Shown: piece by piece, positions 8,364 to 17,368 of the stretch
How positions within the stretch are numbered: the stretch's first letter is position 1
How the letters are laid out: each line of letters starts with the position of its first letter
NCBI GenBank assembly: GCA_015233395.1
Contig: JADFXV010000025.1
Coordinates: forward strand, 1-39,195
Direction: 5' to 3'
Origin: Desulfovibrionaceae bacterium
GTDB taxonomy: Bacteria > Desulfobacterota > Desulfovibrionia > Desulfovibrionales > Desulfovibrionaceae
DNA: 39,195 bases
Translations under genes and position numbers: made by a program
Notes under the pieces: generated by a model
The model's database searches: none
What the model saw: only the letters and a program-made list of their open reading frames with translations
What the model was told of the DNA's origin: nothing

Positions 8364-8816
8364 ATGCACATTTACGTTGACGCCGACGCGCTGCCGGGCG
8401 CGATCAAGGACATCCTCCTGCGCGCGGCCATGCGCCTGCGCATCGGGCTGACCCTGGTGGCCAACAAGACCCTGCAGATCCCGCAATCGCAGTACGTCGC
8501 GACCATCCGGGTGGGCCAGGGCTTTGACGTGGTGGACGCCGCGATCGTCGAGCGCGTCCGGCCCGGCGACCTGGTCGTCACGGCGGACATTCCGCTGGCC
8601 GCCCTGGTCGTCGCCAAGGACGCCCACGCCTTAAACCCCCGGGGCGAATTGTACGACAAGGACAATATCCAGGGCCGCCTGGCCGTGCGCAACCTGCTCA
8701 GCGAACTGCGCGGCGCCGGGGTCTCGACCGGCGGCCCGGCGCCGCTGAACAACCGCGACCGGGAGGCCTTCGCCAACCGGTTAAACATCTTCCTGTCCGG
8801 GCGCGACAAGCAGTGA
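8364..8816 (+). CDS. YaiI/YqxD family protein (DUF188, UPF0178)
   Basis: Cytoplasmic protein of 150 aa, normal length for the family. AAGGA lies 6 bases before ATG 8364. It opens with the diagnostic HIYVDADALPGAIKD and contains GFDVVDAAIVERVRPGDLVVTADIPLA, a PIN-like nuclease arrangement with conserved aspartates, then the LNPRGELYDKDNI segment. The biochemical role of the family is not established. Its neighbours give no functional clue. No terminator is visible in the 32 bases before the convergent MoaE-like gene. Confidence 0.9.
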   Translation: MHIYVDADALPGAIKDILLRAAMRLRIGLTLVANKTLQIPQSQYVATIRVGQGFDVVDAAIVERVRPGDLVVTADIPLAALVVAKDAHALNPRGELYDKDNIQGRLAVRNLLSELRGAGVSTGGPAPLNNRDREAFANRLNIFLSGRDKQ

Positions 8817-8848
8817 GGCGGCAAAAACGGCCCGCTCCGCCCTCTTTC

Positions 8849-9211
8849 CTATTCCAAAATCTCCTTTTTCGCGATCGCCTCTTTCTTGATCCTGTTTAGA
8901 GCCTCGGCCATGACCGCGAGGACGTTTTCGCGGAAGTCTCCGGCCACGACGATGAAAAGCAGGTCGTCGCCGGGTTTGTAGCTGCCGCTTCGGGACTCGG
9001 CCAGGACTTTGAAGATGCCGGGTTTTGCGGTATATTCCGCGCAGATGGCCCGAATCTTGCTTTGATCGACGACAGCCTCGATGCCCGCCACCCGCGCGCC
9101 CGAGGCCCGGGAGGTGGCCCGGACCACGCCGTTGTGGACCAGGACCATGCCCACTTTTTCGGCGAAACCGGGCTGCGCTTTCAAGGCGGCGATTTGCTTG
9201 GATATGTCCAT
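8849..9211 (-). CDS. MoaE-family molybdopterin synthase large-subunit-like protein
   Basis: 120-aa protein resembling MoaE, the large subunit of molybdopterin synthase, which inserts sulfur from MoaD into precursor Z. Visible family features are GVVRATSRASG near the N-terminus, SGSYKPGDDLLFIVVAG in the place of MoaE's GxxxPGD strand, and a C-terminal Lys-rich helix (NRIKKEAIAKKEIL) where the catalytic lysines lie. It is shorter than E. coli MoaE (about 150 aa), and the usual xxKREE active-site wording is altered, so a variant role is possible. GGAGG lies 4 bases before the ATG. No moaD or moaA is adjacent. Sulfate reducers carry several molybdo- or tungstoenzymes, so the pathway is expected. 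Confidence 0.75.
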   Translation of the reverse strand: MDISKQIAALKAQPGFAEKVGMVLVHNGVVRATSRASGARVAGIEAVVDQSKIRAICAEYTAKPGIFKVLAESRSGSYKPGDDLLFIVVAGDFRENVLAVMAEALNRIKKEAIAKKEILE

Positions 9212-9234
9212 ACTGCCTCCGTGTTTACCAGGTA

Positions 9235-9263
9235 TTGACCGGGGGCCGTCACGCAGTCAATAA
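9235..9263 (+). promoter_or_regulatory. possible sigma-70 promoter for the 921-aa protein gene
   Basis: TTGACC (9235-9240), a 17-base spacer, and CAATAA (9258-9263). It lies 43 bases before the start codon in the 94-base divergent space after the MoaE-like gene. The -10 match is only moderate. Confidence 0.35.
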
Positions 9264-9305
9264 AGAGCGACAACCGGCCTTGGCCGCTTCCATGGTAGCG
9301 TACGC

Positions 9306-12071
9306 ATGAACAAATTGTCCACGGTCCTGGAGAAGCTCCCTCCGATCCGCGAAGCCCGCATGGTCAGCGCCGGCTACGGCGTCTGGATGGTTTACTCCGG
9401 ACAGCTTTCGCCCTCGATCATCCAGACCTTGGGCGAGTACGGCGCCATCCAGGTGGTCGAGGAACAGGGCCAGGCGGTCTGGTTCTGCCACGGCGACGAC
9501 CTTTTCAGGGGCCTGGCCAGGCTGCAATCCTTCGCCTCGGTCAACCCCATGCCGGTGCTCGTCGAGGTCCTGCCGGTCTCGCTTTTGATCAGCTTCAAAC
9601 TCGAACTGTCGGTTTCGGTGCCGGCCGAACTCACGCTGCAGACCGCCTTGCCCCCGGAAAACCTGGAAATATGGATCCATCCCAAATTCCGCAAAGCGGT
9701 TACGGAAATCGCCGGCCTGGAGATGAAAAAAGCCAACCAGGTTTCCGGGTTGGCGCGCGCCGATTGGGAACAGCTGCTCTCAAGCCCGTCGCTGAACTAT
9801 CCCCCCCAGATGTCCTGGCTGTTCATCTTCAAGCCGCTCGGCGATCCGCTCGACAAGGCCAGCTTCGAGGGCTGGCGCAACATCATGGCCGAGGTCCAGG
9901 TCATTTTCACCAAGCTCGGGATCAAGCACATCCTCCAGGACAGCTTCGTCCTGTTCCCGCTCGACAATCTGAGCCAGCTCAAGAACTGGTGCTTGGAAGT
10001 CCAGATGATGCTCGCCCGGCTCAAGGGAACCGACGGCGGCAAGCTGTATTGGCCGTGCGTCATGGCCGTAGTGGCCAACAAAGGACAAAATATCAAGGAT
10101 TTGCCGCGCAAGGTCAACCTGGACTGGAACCAGCTCACCCCGGATTTCACCTACGCGCCGTTTCGCACCGCCTTTTTGCTGGGCGACGAGTTCAAGATCA
10201 ACACCATGGCCTATTCCTCCCAGGGCGGGAACATAGACGACTGGTGTTATGTCTCGCTGTCGGAGATACGTGCCGCTGAAATCCACGGGGCGGTCGAACT
10301 CGAGCTGCCGCCTAGCATGCTCGCCGGCAACTCGGCGCCGTGTTTCTATTGCGGCCTGCGCAACCATGGCCCGGGCGATTGTCCGAGCAAGCTCCTGCCG
10401 GACATCGATCCCGAGATCTGGGAAAAAATCGGCGGCTTCGGCCTGCCCTCCATGAACGAAAAATTCGCGGCGATCGACGCCATGATGGCCGACGAGCCGC
10501 TTGAGGCCCTGAACAAACTGCTCGCCGGAAACAACGAGGAGTCGATTCTGGCCAGGGGCGTCTTCGAGATCGGGGCGGCCGGCCAATTGCGCTTTTTGTC
10601 CCGGGTGTGGCTGGCCCTGGGCAAGATCATGCCGCAAGGGATGGTCGAAACCAGGCCGAGGGAGCAGGCCTTTCACTGGACGGCCTTCGACGCCCTGCGT
10701 TCGGGCGAACGGGCCAAGGCGCTGCAAATCGTCGCCGAGGCCTCCTACAACAACGAACGCACCATCTATTCGCGCGGTTTGCAGGGTTTCGCGGCAGTGG
10801 AGGAGCAGGACTGGACCAACGCGGTCTATTATTGGCAGGAAGCCTACCGCATGTCCGACACCTCGCTCAAGCGCAGCTACAATCTCTATCTTCAGGGCCG
10901 GGCTTTCGAGGTCCAGGGCGAATTCCAGAAGGCCATCCCGCTCTACAAGCAGGCCCAGGCCGAGTCGCCTTATTGGCGGGACCCGACCTATCGCCTGGGC
11001 GTGTGCATGGTCAAAATGGGCTTCTCCGACCAGGGCATGATCGTTTTTTCCGACCTGATGAAAAACGATCCCAACACGTTCAACCGCGTCCTGTTCGACC
11101 CCGAACTGGAGCGCGGCCGGCCGCACATGCTCGCCGCGCTCTGGATACCGTTCACCGAATCGCAACAGGTGGTGGAAGCCAAAACCCTGGAACTGGGGGA
11201 TCTCGACACTTCGATCAAGGGCTGGTTCACCGACGACAACCCGTTTTTGCGCGTGGCCGATCAGAACATCGCCGAACTCAAGCGGCTTTCCAAAATCCCC
11301 AACTACGCGGCCTACAAAAAATTCGTCCAGGTCTTGCGCAACGTGGAAAGCGATCTGCAGCTCACCGTGGACAAGGGCACGCGCATCACGCAGGCCAAGA
11401 TCAAGCAGCTCTTCGAGGTGCTGCGCTCGATCCAGAAGGAAGCCGCCTGGTTCCCCTTTCCCGCCCTGTTGATCGAATTCAATCGCGACTTCAATTTTTG
11501 CGCCGGCAAGCTCAACTGGATGCAGACCTCTCCCCTGAACGTCGCCGAAAACTTCAAGAAAAGCGCCGTGTACATGGCCGACGTCGAAGCCCAGATCAAG
11601 ATACTCCGGGCCAGGCTCGTGACCCTGCGCATCGTGCGCGACTCGACCTTGTTCATCTTGATGCTCGGGCGCAACTTCATCTGGATGGAGCTGGCGGGGT
11701 TGGCGCTGGCGCTGCTTTTCGTGCCGATCTTCGTGTACACGGCCCAGAGGACGGGCCAGTTCTGGGTCGCCGACTTGATGTCCCACCAGCGCTGGCAGGT
11801 GCAAAAAGGCCTGATGATCATCTTGTCGATTATCGCCATGGGCGGGGCGGCCATCAAAACCTCCGTGCTCTTCGAGCGCAACAAGAACGCCTTCTTCGCC
11901 AAGGAGGACGCGCGCCGGGAAGCCATGCAGAAAAGCGCTGCGGCGAAGAAGGGAGCGCGCAAGGCCTCGGCCAAGCAAAACGCCAAAGCCCTGCCCCCGG
12001 GCAAGCCCGCGCCCGCCGGCAAGGAACCGGCCAAACCGGCCCTGCCTCCGGGAAAAGGCAAGGCGAAATAA
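9306..12071 (+). CDS. uncharacterised membrane protein with zinc-knuckle motif and TPR-like region
   Basis: 921 aa, not recognised as a named family. The N-terminal part (1-340) is soluble alpha/beta. At 346-359 the spacing C346-X2-C349-X4-H354-X4-C359 is exactly that of a CCHC zinc knuckle. Residues about 390-600 are helical and TPR-like (ALRSGERAKALQIVAEA; LQGRAFEVQGEFQKAIPLYKQAQAESP). Residues 640-770 look coiled. Two membrane helices follow (about 795-820 and 845-865), then a charged Lys/Ala/Pro-rich tail with repeated LPPGK wording. The bulk is probably cytoplasmic, anchored near the C-terminus. The start has a weak ribosome site; the ATG is chosen because it is the first in frame. The frameshifted hybrid kinase follows after 159 bases in which I see nothing. 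Confidence 0.75.
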   Translation: MNKLSTVLEKLPPIREARMVSAGYGVWMVYSGQLSPSIIQTLGEYGAIQVVEEQGQAVWFCHGDDLFRGLARLQSFASVNPMPVLVEVLPVSLLISFKLELSVSVPAELTLQTALPPENLEIWIHPKFRKAVTEIAGLEMKKANQVSGLARADWEQLLSSPSLNYPPQMSWLFIFKPLGDPLDKASFEGWRNIMAEVQVIFTKLGIKHILQDSFVLFPLDNLSQLKNWCLEVQMMLARLKGTDGGKLYWPCVMAVVANKGQNIKDLPRKVNLDWNQLTPDFTYAPFRTAFLLGDEFKINTMAYSSQGGNIDDWCYVSLSEIRAAEIHGAVELELPPSMLAGNSAPCFYCGLRNHGPGDCPSKLLPDIDPEIWEKIGGFGLPSMNEKFAAIDAMMADEPLEALNKLLAGNNEESILARGVFEIGAAGQLRFLSRVWLALGKIMPQGMVETRPREQAFHWTAFDALRSGERAKALQIVAEASYNNERTIYSRGLQGFAAVEEQDWTNAVYYWQEAYRMSDTSLKRSYNLYLQGRAFEVQGEFQKAIPLYKQAQAESPYWRDPTYRLGVCMVKMGFSDQGMIVFSDLMKNDPNTFNRVLFDPELERGRPHMLAALWIPFTESQQVVEAKTLELGDLDTSIKGWFTDDNPFLRVADQNIAELKRLSKIPNYAAYKKFVQVLRNVESDLQLTVDKGTRITQAKIKQLFEVLRSIQKEAAWFPFPALLIEFNRDFNFCAGKLNWMQTSPLNVAENFKKSAVYMADVEAQIKILRARLVTLRIVRDSTLFILMLGRNFIWMELAGLALALLFVPIFVYTAQRTGQFWVADLMSHQRWQVQKGLMIILSIIAMGGAAIKTSVLFERNKNAFFAKEDARREAMQKSAAAKKGARKASAKQNAKALPPGKPAPAGKEPAKPALPPGKGKAK

Positions 12072-12230
12072 ACCGGGACGCATGGTCCCATCGGTTCATC
12101 GCCACCGCCCCGCGCCCCGCCGCAACCGCGCTCAAGCCGCCGCGACCGCTTGGTTCCCTCGATGGACAGGCGTTCGGCTCGTATGTTATCTTGCAATACG
12201 TCATCAACCCGCATTCGACACGGACCATCA

Positions 12231-14971
12231 ATGCATTCCGAAAGCAGACGGCTCAAGCTCCTTTCCCTTCTGCCCGTCCTGTTCATTCCCTTTGGCCTGG
12301 TTCCGCTGATGCTCGTCAACCCGCCCCGGGTCTACTCAAACGTCGCCTTGTATTTTCTTCTCACCATGATTTTTTCCGTGGCCATCCCGCTGGCCGCGGC
12401 CGTCCTGGCGGCGCACGCCTACCTGCGGCACGCCCTGCCGGGCGTCCTGGCGCTTGGCTGCGGCATGATCTTTTTGGGCGCGGGCAGCTTCGCCTCCGCC
12501 ATGGCCCGTATGTCGATCCGCCCCAGTCCATCAATTACCTGGTCGCCGTCTTCAACATCACCGTGTTGCCGGCCGCAGCCTGTTTTGCCGCCAGCGCCGC
12601 CATGGCCGTGACCGGCAGGACCTTTGCCGGCTTCGTGCGGCTGCGCCCGGCGCTCGTGCTTGCGGCAACCTACGCCGCCGCCTTCGTCCTGGTCGCGCTC
12701 GCCGCCCTGGCGGCGGCCCAAGGCGTTCTGCCGCCCTTCTTCATCCAGGGCCAGGGCGCGACGCCCCTGCGCGAGTTCGTTCTGCTCACGGCGATCGTGC
12801 TGCTGGCCATGGCCTGCGCGATGCTCCTGACCAGCCAGGCGACCGCCCGCAGCGCCTTCCACTCCTGGTGCGGCCTGGCTTTTTTGCTGCTCATGGCCGG
12901 ACTGTGCGGCATTTCGTTCCAGACCGCCTTCGGCAGCCTGCTCAACTGGGTTTCGCGTTCGTACGAATACCTTGGCGGGGTGTACCTGCTCGCGGCCCTG
13001 GCCGCCCTGCGCCGGGACGCCAGACAGGAAAAGTGCGAGCCCGCCGACGTGCTGCGCACGGTCTTTGCCGCCGAGGCCGAACGCTTGGAGTATCAACGAA
13101 AACTGGCCGATCTGGCGCGCTTTCCCCACGAAGATCCCCACCCGGTCCTGCGGGCCGGACACGACGCCAGAATCCTGTACGCCAACCCGGCGGCCGAACG
13201 CTTTCTGCAATCGCTCGGCGCTCCTCCCGGCGACCCGCTGCCCGAACCGTTCCGGACCGCGCTGGCGCACTGCTTCCGAACCGGCGCGGTCAAACGCCAG
13301 GAGTATGCTTTTCGCGACCATGTCTACGAAATCTCTTTCGCCCCCATCGCCGGCGAAAGGTACGCCAACATCTATCTGTCCGACGTCAGCGAACGCAAAC
13401 AGGCCGAGAAAACACTAAAGGAAAGCCAGGAGCGCTTCCGGCTGGCCATCGAGACCGCCCGGCTGGGTTTTTTCGACTGGAACACCCGCACCGGCGAAAC
13501 GTTTCTGTCCGCCCAGTGGAAAAGCCAGCTGGGCTACGCCGACGACGAGCTTGAGAACCGGCTTGAGGAATTCTCCGGGCGCCTGCACCCCGGCGAACGC
13601 GACCGGGTTCTGGCGCATGTCCGCGACTTTCTGGCCCGGCCCTATCCCAATTACGAGATCGAATTCCGCCTGCGCCACCGCGACGGATCGTACCGCACCA
13701 TCTATACGCGCGCGATACTCCTGCCGGACGCGACCGGGGAGCGCTGCCGCATGCTCGGCACCCATCTCGACATCACCGAGCGCAAGTGGCTGGAGGAGTC
13801 CCTCGATGAGGCCCGGGCCGAGGCCGAACGGGCAAACCGGGCCAAGAGCGAATTCCTGGCCGTGATGAGCCACGAGATCAGGACGCCCATGAACGGCATC
13901 CTGGGCTTTTCGCAACTGCTTCTCAACCGCGCCGCCGACGGAGAGTCCCGGGAATTCCTGCGGTTGCTGCACTATTCGGGAGAAAGACTTTTGGACATCG
14001 TCAACGACATCCTGGATCTATCCAAGATCGAGGCCGGGAAGGCCGAACTCCAATCCTTCCCGTTCTCGCTGCGCGAGGCGCTCGACTCCACCGTCAAGAT
14101 TCTGGAGGTCGGCGCCAAAGCCAAGGGCATCTCCATCCTCCACGGCATCGATTATGAAGTTCCCTTCTGCCTCGTGGGCGACTCGGGCAGGCTCAGGCAG
14201 GTGCTGACCAACCTGATCGGCAACGCCGTCAAGTTTTCCGAACGCGGCATGGTGATCGTCTCGGTTTCCCTGGCCGGGCCGCCCGAGCCGGGCGGCGTCA
14301 GCCTGTGTTTCACGGTCAAGGACGAGGGCGCGGGCATTCCCGAGGACAGGCTCGAACAAATCTTCGAGCCCTTTTCCCAGGCCGGCTCCTCGACCCACGC
14401 CAAATACGGCGGAACCGGACTCGGTCTGACCATCTCCAAAAACCTGGCGGAAATGATGGGCGGCTCGATCAGGGCCGAGAGCGCGCCGGGCAAAGGCTCG
14501 ACCTTTTTCTTCACCGCGCGCTTCGAATGCATGCCCGAAACCCTCCAGCCCGCCCCCTCTCCCGAGCCGGCGGCGGCCGGGCGCGGCCGGACGCTCACAA
14601 TTTTGCTGGTCGAGGACAACCTGGTCAACCGGCTCCTGGCCCGGGAGCTGCTGCGCGAACGCGGACACGACGTGGTCGAGGCGGGGAACGGCCGGGAGGC
14701 GCTTAACAAGCTGCGCGCCGGGACCTTCGATCTCGTGCTCATGGATATTTTGATGCCGGAGATGGACGGCGAGGAAGCGGTCAGGCGCATCAGAAGCGGC
14801 GAGGCCGGAGACCCGAAGATCCCCATCGTCGCCCTGACCGCGCACGCGCTGGCGGGCGACCGGGAAAAATACCTGGCCTCGGGCATGGACGCCTATCTTT
14901 CCAAACCGATCAGAACGGAAGAACTCGACGAGGTGTTGCGCTTGTTCGCGCAGCGCAAAAAAGCGGACTGA
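12231..14971 (+). CDS. hybrid sensor histidine kinase with -1 frameshift in the membrane sensor
   Basis: Starts at ATG 12231 (MHSESRRL). The first helices (12270-12500) read in one frame; from about 12506 the rest reads in the -1 frame (PYVDPPQSINYLVAVFN...). One C missing from GGCCC at 12503-12507 would restore a single protein of about 913 aa. Order after the shift: remaining helices of a seven-helix-type membrane sensor (to about 13010), PAS (13125-13405), PAS with PAC (13420-13795), HisKA with the phospho-accepting His at 13871-13873 (MSHEIRTPMNG), HATPase with NLIGNAVKF and GTGLGLTI, and a C-terminal receiver with phosphoacceptor Asp at 14744-14746 (LMDILMP). Kinase and receiver motifs are intact, so the break is recent, a sequence error, or a translational shift. 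The target regulator is not in view. Confidence 0.85.
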
Positions 14972-15022
14972 ACCGGCGCGCGGCGCGTTTGGCCGCGCTT
15001 GCCCACGCCGCCGCGCGGCCTC

Positions 15023-15235
15023 TTACAGCCTATCGATCGGAATCTGGCCGAGCAGGCGTTCGAGCTCCTCGTCGAACTCGGGAGCAAACCGTTCCAGGCC
15101 GTATTGCGATCCGCAGGCCCCGCAGATCAGACGCACCGCCCGTCAGGCCCGGCGCAGCGCGAGTTTGGCGCCGCAGCGCGGACAGGCGAGCTCCTTGGCC
15201 GGTTTTGCGGCCGTGGGGGCGATCCTCTCGAACAC
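15023..15235 (-). CDS. predicted 70-aa dual-CxxC selenoprotein (Sec at in-frame TGA)
   Basis: Read through the TGA at 15145-15143, the frame from GTG 15235 to TAA 15023 encodes 70 aa: CPRC at 18-21, Sec31, and CGAC at 38-41, followed by an acidic helix FAPEFDEELERLLGQIPIDRL. Coding character is the same on both sides of the TGA, and the second CxxC lies beyond it, so a true stop would remove half of a two-CxxC zinc-ribbon-like fold. A SECIS-like hairpin starts 14 bases after the TGA. I recall a small dual-CXXC (seleno)protein family in Desulfovibrionales annotations, with Cys or Sec at this place, but could not check it. The start lies 8 bases after the galE stop, so it is probably co-transcribed with galE. 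A redox or metal-binding role is inferred. Confidence 0.72.
15108..15145 (-). promoter_or_regulatory. bacterial SECIS-like element with its UGA codon
   Basis: On the minus strand the TGA (15145-15143) is followed after 14 bases by a 21-base hairpin (15128-15108): GATCTGCGG pairs with CTGCGGATC through nine pairs (two G-U), with a three-base loop starting GG. The loop lies 23 bases after the UGA. Known bacterial SECIS elements have a loop about 16-37 bases downstream with a G in the first two positions, which this fits. Confidence 0.6.
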
Positions 15236-15243
15236 GGACGGCC

Positions 15244-16224
15244 CTACCCCTTCCGGCTTTCGTGCCAGCGCCAGGCCGTTTCCACGATCGCCTCGAGATT
15301 GTCGTAACGCGGTTTCCAGCCGAGCCGCGCCACGGCCTTGGCGGCGTTGGCGTAGAGCGCGTGCGGGTCGCCCGGCCGGCGCGGCCCCTCAAAAGCCGGG
15401 ACCTTTTTGCCGGACACGCGCTCGACCATGCCGATCACCTCGCGCACGGTGAAGCCGTTGCCCGTGCCGAGGTTGCAGACCACGCTGCCGCCGCCGTTCT
15501 CCAGGCAACGCAGGGCGTCGATATGCGCGGCCGCGAGGTCGGTCACGTGGATATAGTCGCGCACGCAGGTGCCGTCTTTGGTGTCGTAGTCGGTCCCGAA
15601 GATTTCCACCCGGGAACGCCGGCCCTGGGCGGCGTGAATCACCAGCGGAATGAGATGGGTTTCCGGATCGTGGTCCTCGCCGATGTCCCCGTCCGGGTCG
15701 GCGCCGGCGGCGTTGAAGTAGCGCAACGCGGCGTGCTTGACGCCGTAGGCCGCGTCGAAGTCGCGCAGGATCTGCTCGATCATGAGCTTGCTGTGGCCGT
15801 AGGGATTGATCGGACGCTGGGGATGATCCTCGGTCAAGGGCAGGACGTCCGGCGTCCCGTAGGTCGCGCAGGTGCTGGAAAAGACGATCCGGGAGCAGGC
15901 GTGGCGGCGCATGGCCGCGAGCAGCGACAAGGTCCCGGTGACGTTGTTGTGGTAGTATTTCTGGGGATCGGCCACGGATTCGCCGACATAGGCGAAGGCG
16001 GCGAAATGCAGCACCGCCTCGGGCTTGTAGCGAGCGAACACCCGGTCCAGGGCGGCCGCGTCCAGGATGTCGGCGGTTTCAAGCGGTCCCCACTTGACCG
16101 CCCAGTCGTGGCCGTAGACCATGTTGTCGTAAGTCACCGGGGTGTAGCCGGCCAGGCGCAAGGCCTTGCAGGCGTGGCTGCCGATGTATCCGGCCCCGCC
16201 GGTGACGAGAATGACGCCGTTCAT
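15244..16224 (-). CDS. galE: UDP-glucose 4-epimerase
   Basis: Short-chain dehydrogenase-fold enzyme, 326 aa, interconverting UDP-glucose and UDP-galactose in the cytoplasm and supplying galactose units for surface glycans. The NAD-binding GGAGYIGS is at residues 8-15. The catalytic Y142-X3-K146 (YGHSK) and the SSTCATYG segment carrying the active serine/threonine region are intact, as is the C-terminal RRPGDPHALYA motif typical of GalE. AAGGAG precedes the ATG. It follows the deoxyhypusine-synthase-like gene by 28 bases and is followed after 8 bases by the predicted selenoprotein, so the three probably form one transcript. Confidence 0.95.
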   Translation of the reverse strand: MNGVILVTGGAGYIGSHACKALRLAGYTPVTYDNMVYGHDWAVKWGPLETADILDAAALDRVFARYKPEAVLHFAAFAYVGESVADPQKYYHNNVTGTLSLLAAMRRHACSRIVFSSTCATYGTPDVLPLTEDHPQRPINPYGHSKLMIEQILRDFDAAYGVKHAALRYFNAAGADPDGDIGEDHDPETHLIPLVIHAAQGRRSRVEIFGTDYDTKDGTCVRDYIHVTDLAAAHIDALRCLENGGGSVVCNLGTGNGFTVREVIGMVERVSGKKVPAFEGPRRPGDPHALYANAAKAVARLGWKPRYDNLEAIVETAWRWHESRKG

Positions 16225-16252
16225 GGTGTGCTCCTTTGGCTTGCCGGCCGCG

Positions 16253-17224
16253 CTAGCGGTTCAGGACGTAGGCGAAGATCAGCGGAGCCACGATCGCGGC
16301 GTCGGAATTGATCATGAACCGGGGGGTCGCGCTGTCGAGCTTGCCCCAGGTGATCTTCTCGTTGGGCACGGCCCCGGAATAGGAGCCGTAGGAAGTCGTG
16401 GAGTCGCCGATCTGGGCGAAGTAGGCCCAAAACGGGGTGTCTTCGAGCTCCATGTCCTGGATGAGCATGGGCACCACGCAGATCGGGAAATCGCCGGCGA
16501 TGCCGCCGCCGATCTGGAAAAATCCGATCGGCGTCTTTTGCTTGGCCATCTCCAGGTACCAGGCGGCCAAATGCTCCATCTGCTCGGTGCCGTACTTGAG
16601 CGCCCCGTGGCTCTTCAGGTTGCCGCGCATGACCTCGGAGACGAAGATGTTGCCGAGCGTACAGTCTTCCCAGCCCGGGGTGTAGATGGTCAGCCCCATT
16701 TCCTTGGCCGCCAGGACCCAGGAATCCTCGGCCGGAATCTGGTAATGCTCCTTGACCCCGGGCAGGTCGAGCAGTTCGTAGGCGAATTCATAGGGAAACT
16801 TGGGCGCGCCCGCATCCAGGGCCTTTTTCCACAGTTCCACGATCTGGCGCTGGACCTGGCGCAGGACCCCCTCGGGGATGCAGGTGTCGGTGACCCGGTT
16901 GAACCCCTGGTCGTAGAGTTCCTTTTCGGCCTCGGGCGAAAGGTCGCGGTAGTTGGGCGCCATGCGGTATTCGCTGTGGTTGAAGAGGTTGAACAGATCC
17001 TCTTCGAGATTGGCGGCGGTGCAGCAGATGGCGTGGACCTTGCCTTCGCGGATCATCGCGGCCAGGGAGACGCCCAGCTCGGCGGTGCTCATGGCCCCGG
17101 CCATGGTCAGAAACATCTTGCCGCCGCCGGCCAGAAGCTCCTTCCAGGCCTTGGCCGCGTCCAGGGTTTCCCGGGCGTTGAAATGGCGGAACTGGCTGTC
17201 CATGAAAGCGGAAATGGCGCTCAT
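16253..17224 (-). CDS. deoxyhypusine synthase family protein
   Basis: 323-aa member of the NAD-dependent deoxyhypusine/homospermidine synthase fold. Bacteria lack hypusine on EF-P, so bacterial members probably act on polyamines or another aminobutyl acceptor. Visible features: GGGKMFLTMAGAMSTAELG near the N-terminus, CTAANLEEDLF, GGGIAGDFP, and the C-terminal SYSGAVPNEKITWGK, where K295 corresponds to the lysine that forms the enzyme-substrate imine in the human enzyme. Length is normal. AAGGAG lies 7 bases before the ATG. It is located between a sensor kinase and galE on the same strand; the functional link is unclear. Confidence 0.88.
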   Translation of the reverse strand: MSAISAFMDSQFRHFNARETLDAAKAWKELLAGGGKMFLTMAGAMSTAELGVSLAAMIREGKVHAICCTAANLEEDLFNLFNHSEYRMAPNYRDLSPEAEKELYDQGFNRVTDTCIPEGVLRQVQRQIVELWKKALDAGAPKFPYEFAYELLDLPGVKEHYQIPAEDSWVLAAKEMGLTIYTPGWEDCTLGNIFVSEVMRGNLKSHGALKYGTEQMEHLAAWYLEMAKQKTPIGFFQIGGGIAGDFPICVVPMLIQDMELEDTPFWAYFAQIGDSTTSYGSYSGAVPNEKITWGKLDSATPRFMINSDAAIVAPLIFAYVLNR

Positions 17225-17268
17225 CGTGACTCCTTGACGCGTGCGAAGACGCGAGGAATTTCATTGCT

Positions 17269-17284
17269 CCCCGCCGTGGCGGGG
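17269..17284. other. short perfect G/C hairpin between kinase and DHS-like genes
   Basis: CCCCGCC-GT-GGCGGGG, followed by TTT on the plus strand. It lies between two minus-strand genes and has no T run on the minus side, so it is a poor terminator for them. It may be a leader hairpin or a processing site. Confidence 0.3.
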
Positions 17285-17368
17285 TTTACCGTCTACGCGA
17301 CTTGCCCGGATTTGTGAAGGGCGCGCCGGGGCGAAATTTCGCCAGGCCGGGTCTGGCTCGCCAGGGGG

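Noticed and set aside
10607-12500. Apparent 1454-residue frame extending upstream of the hybrid kinase
   Set aside because: Up to about 12500 it is an out-of-frame reading of the 921-aa protein gene; only the part after the frameshift belongs to the kinase.
15143-15145. TGA as a true stop ending a 30-residue peptide
   Set aside because: It would leave a single CxxC; coding continues with the second CxxC and a SECIS-like hairpin follows at the proper distance.
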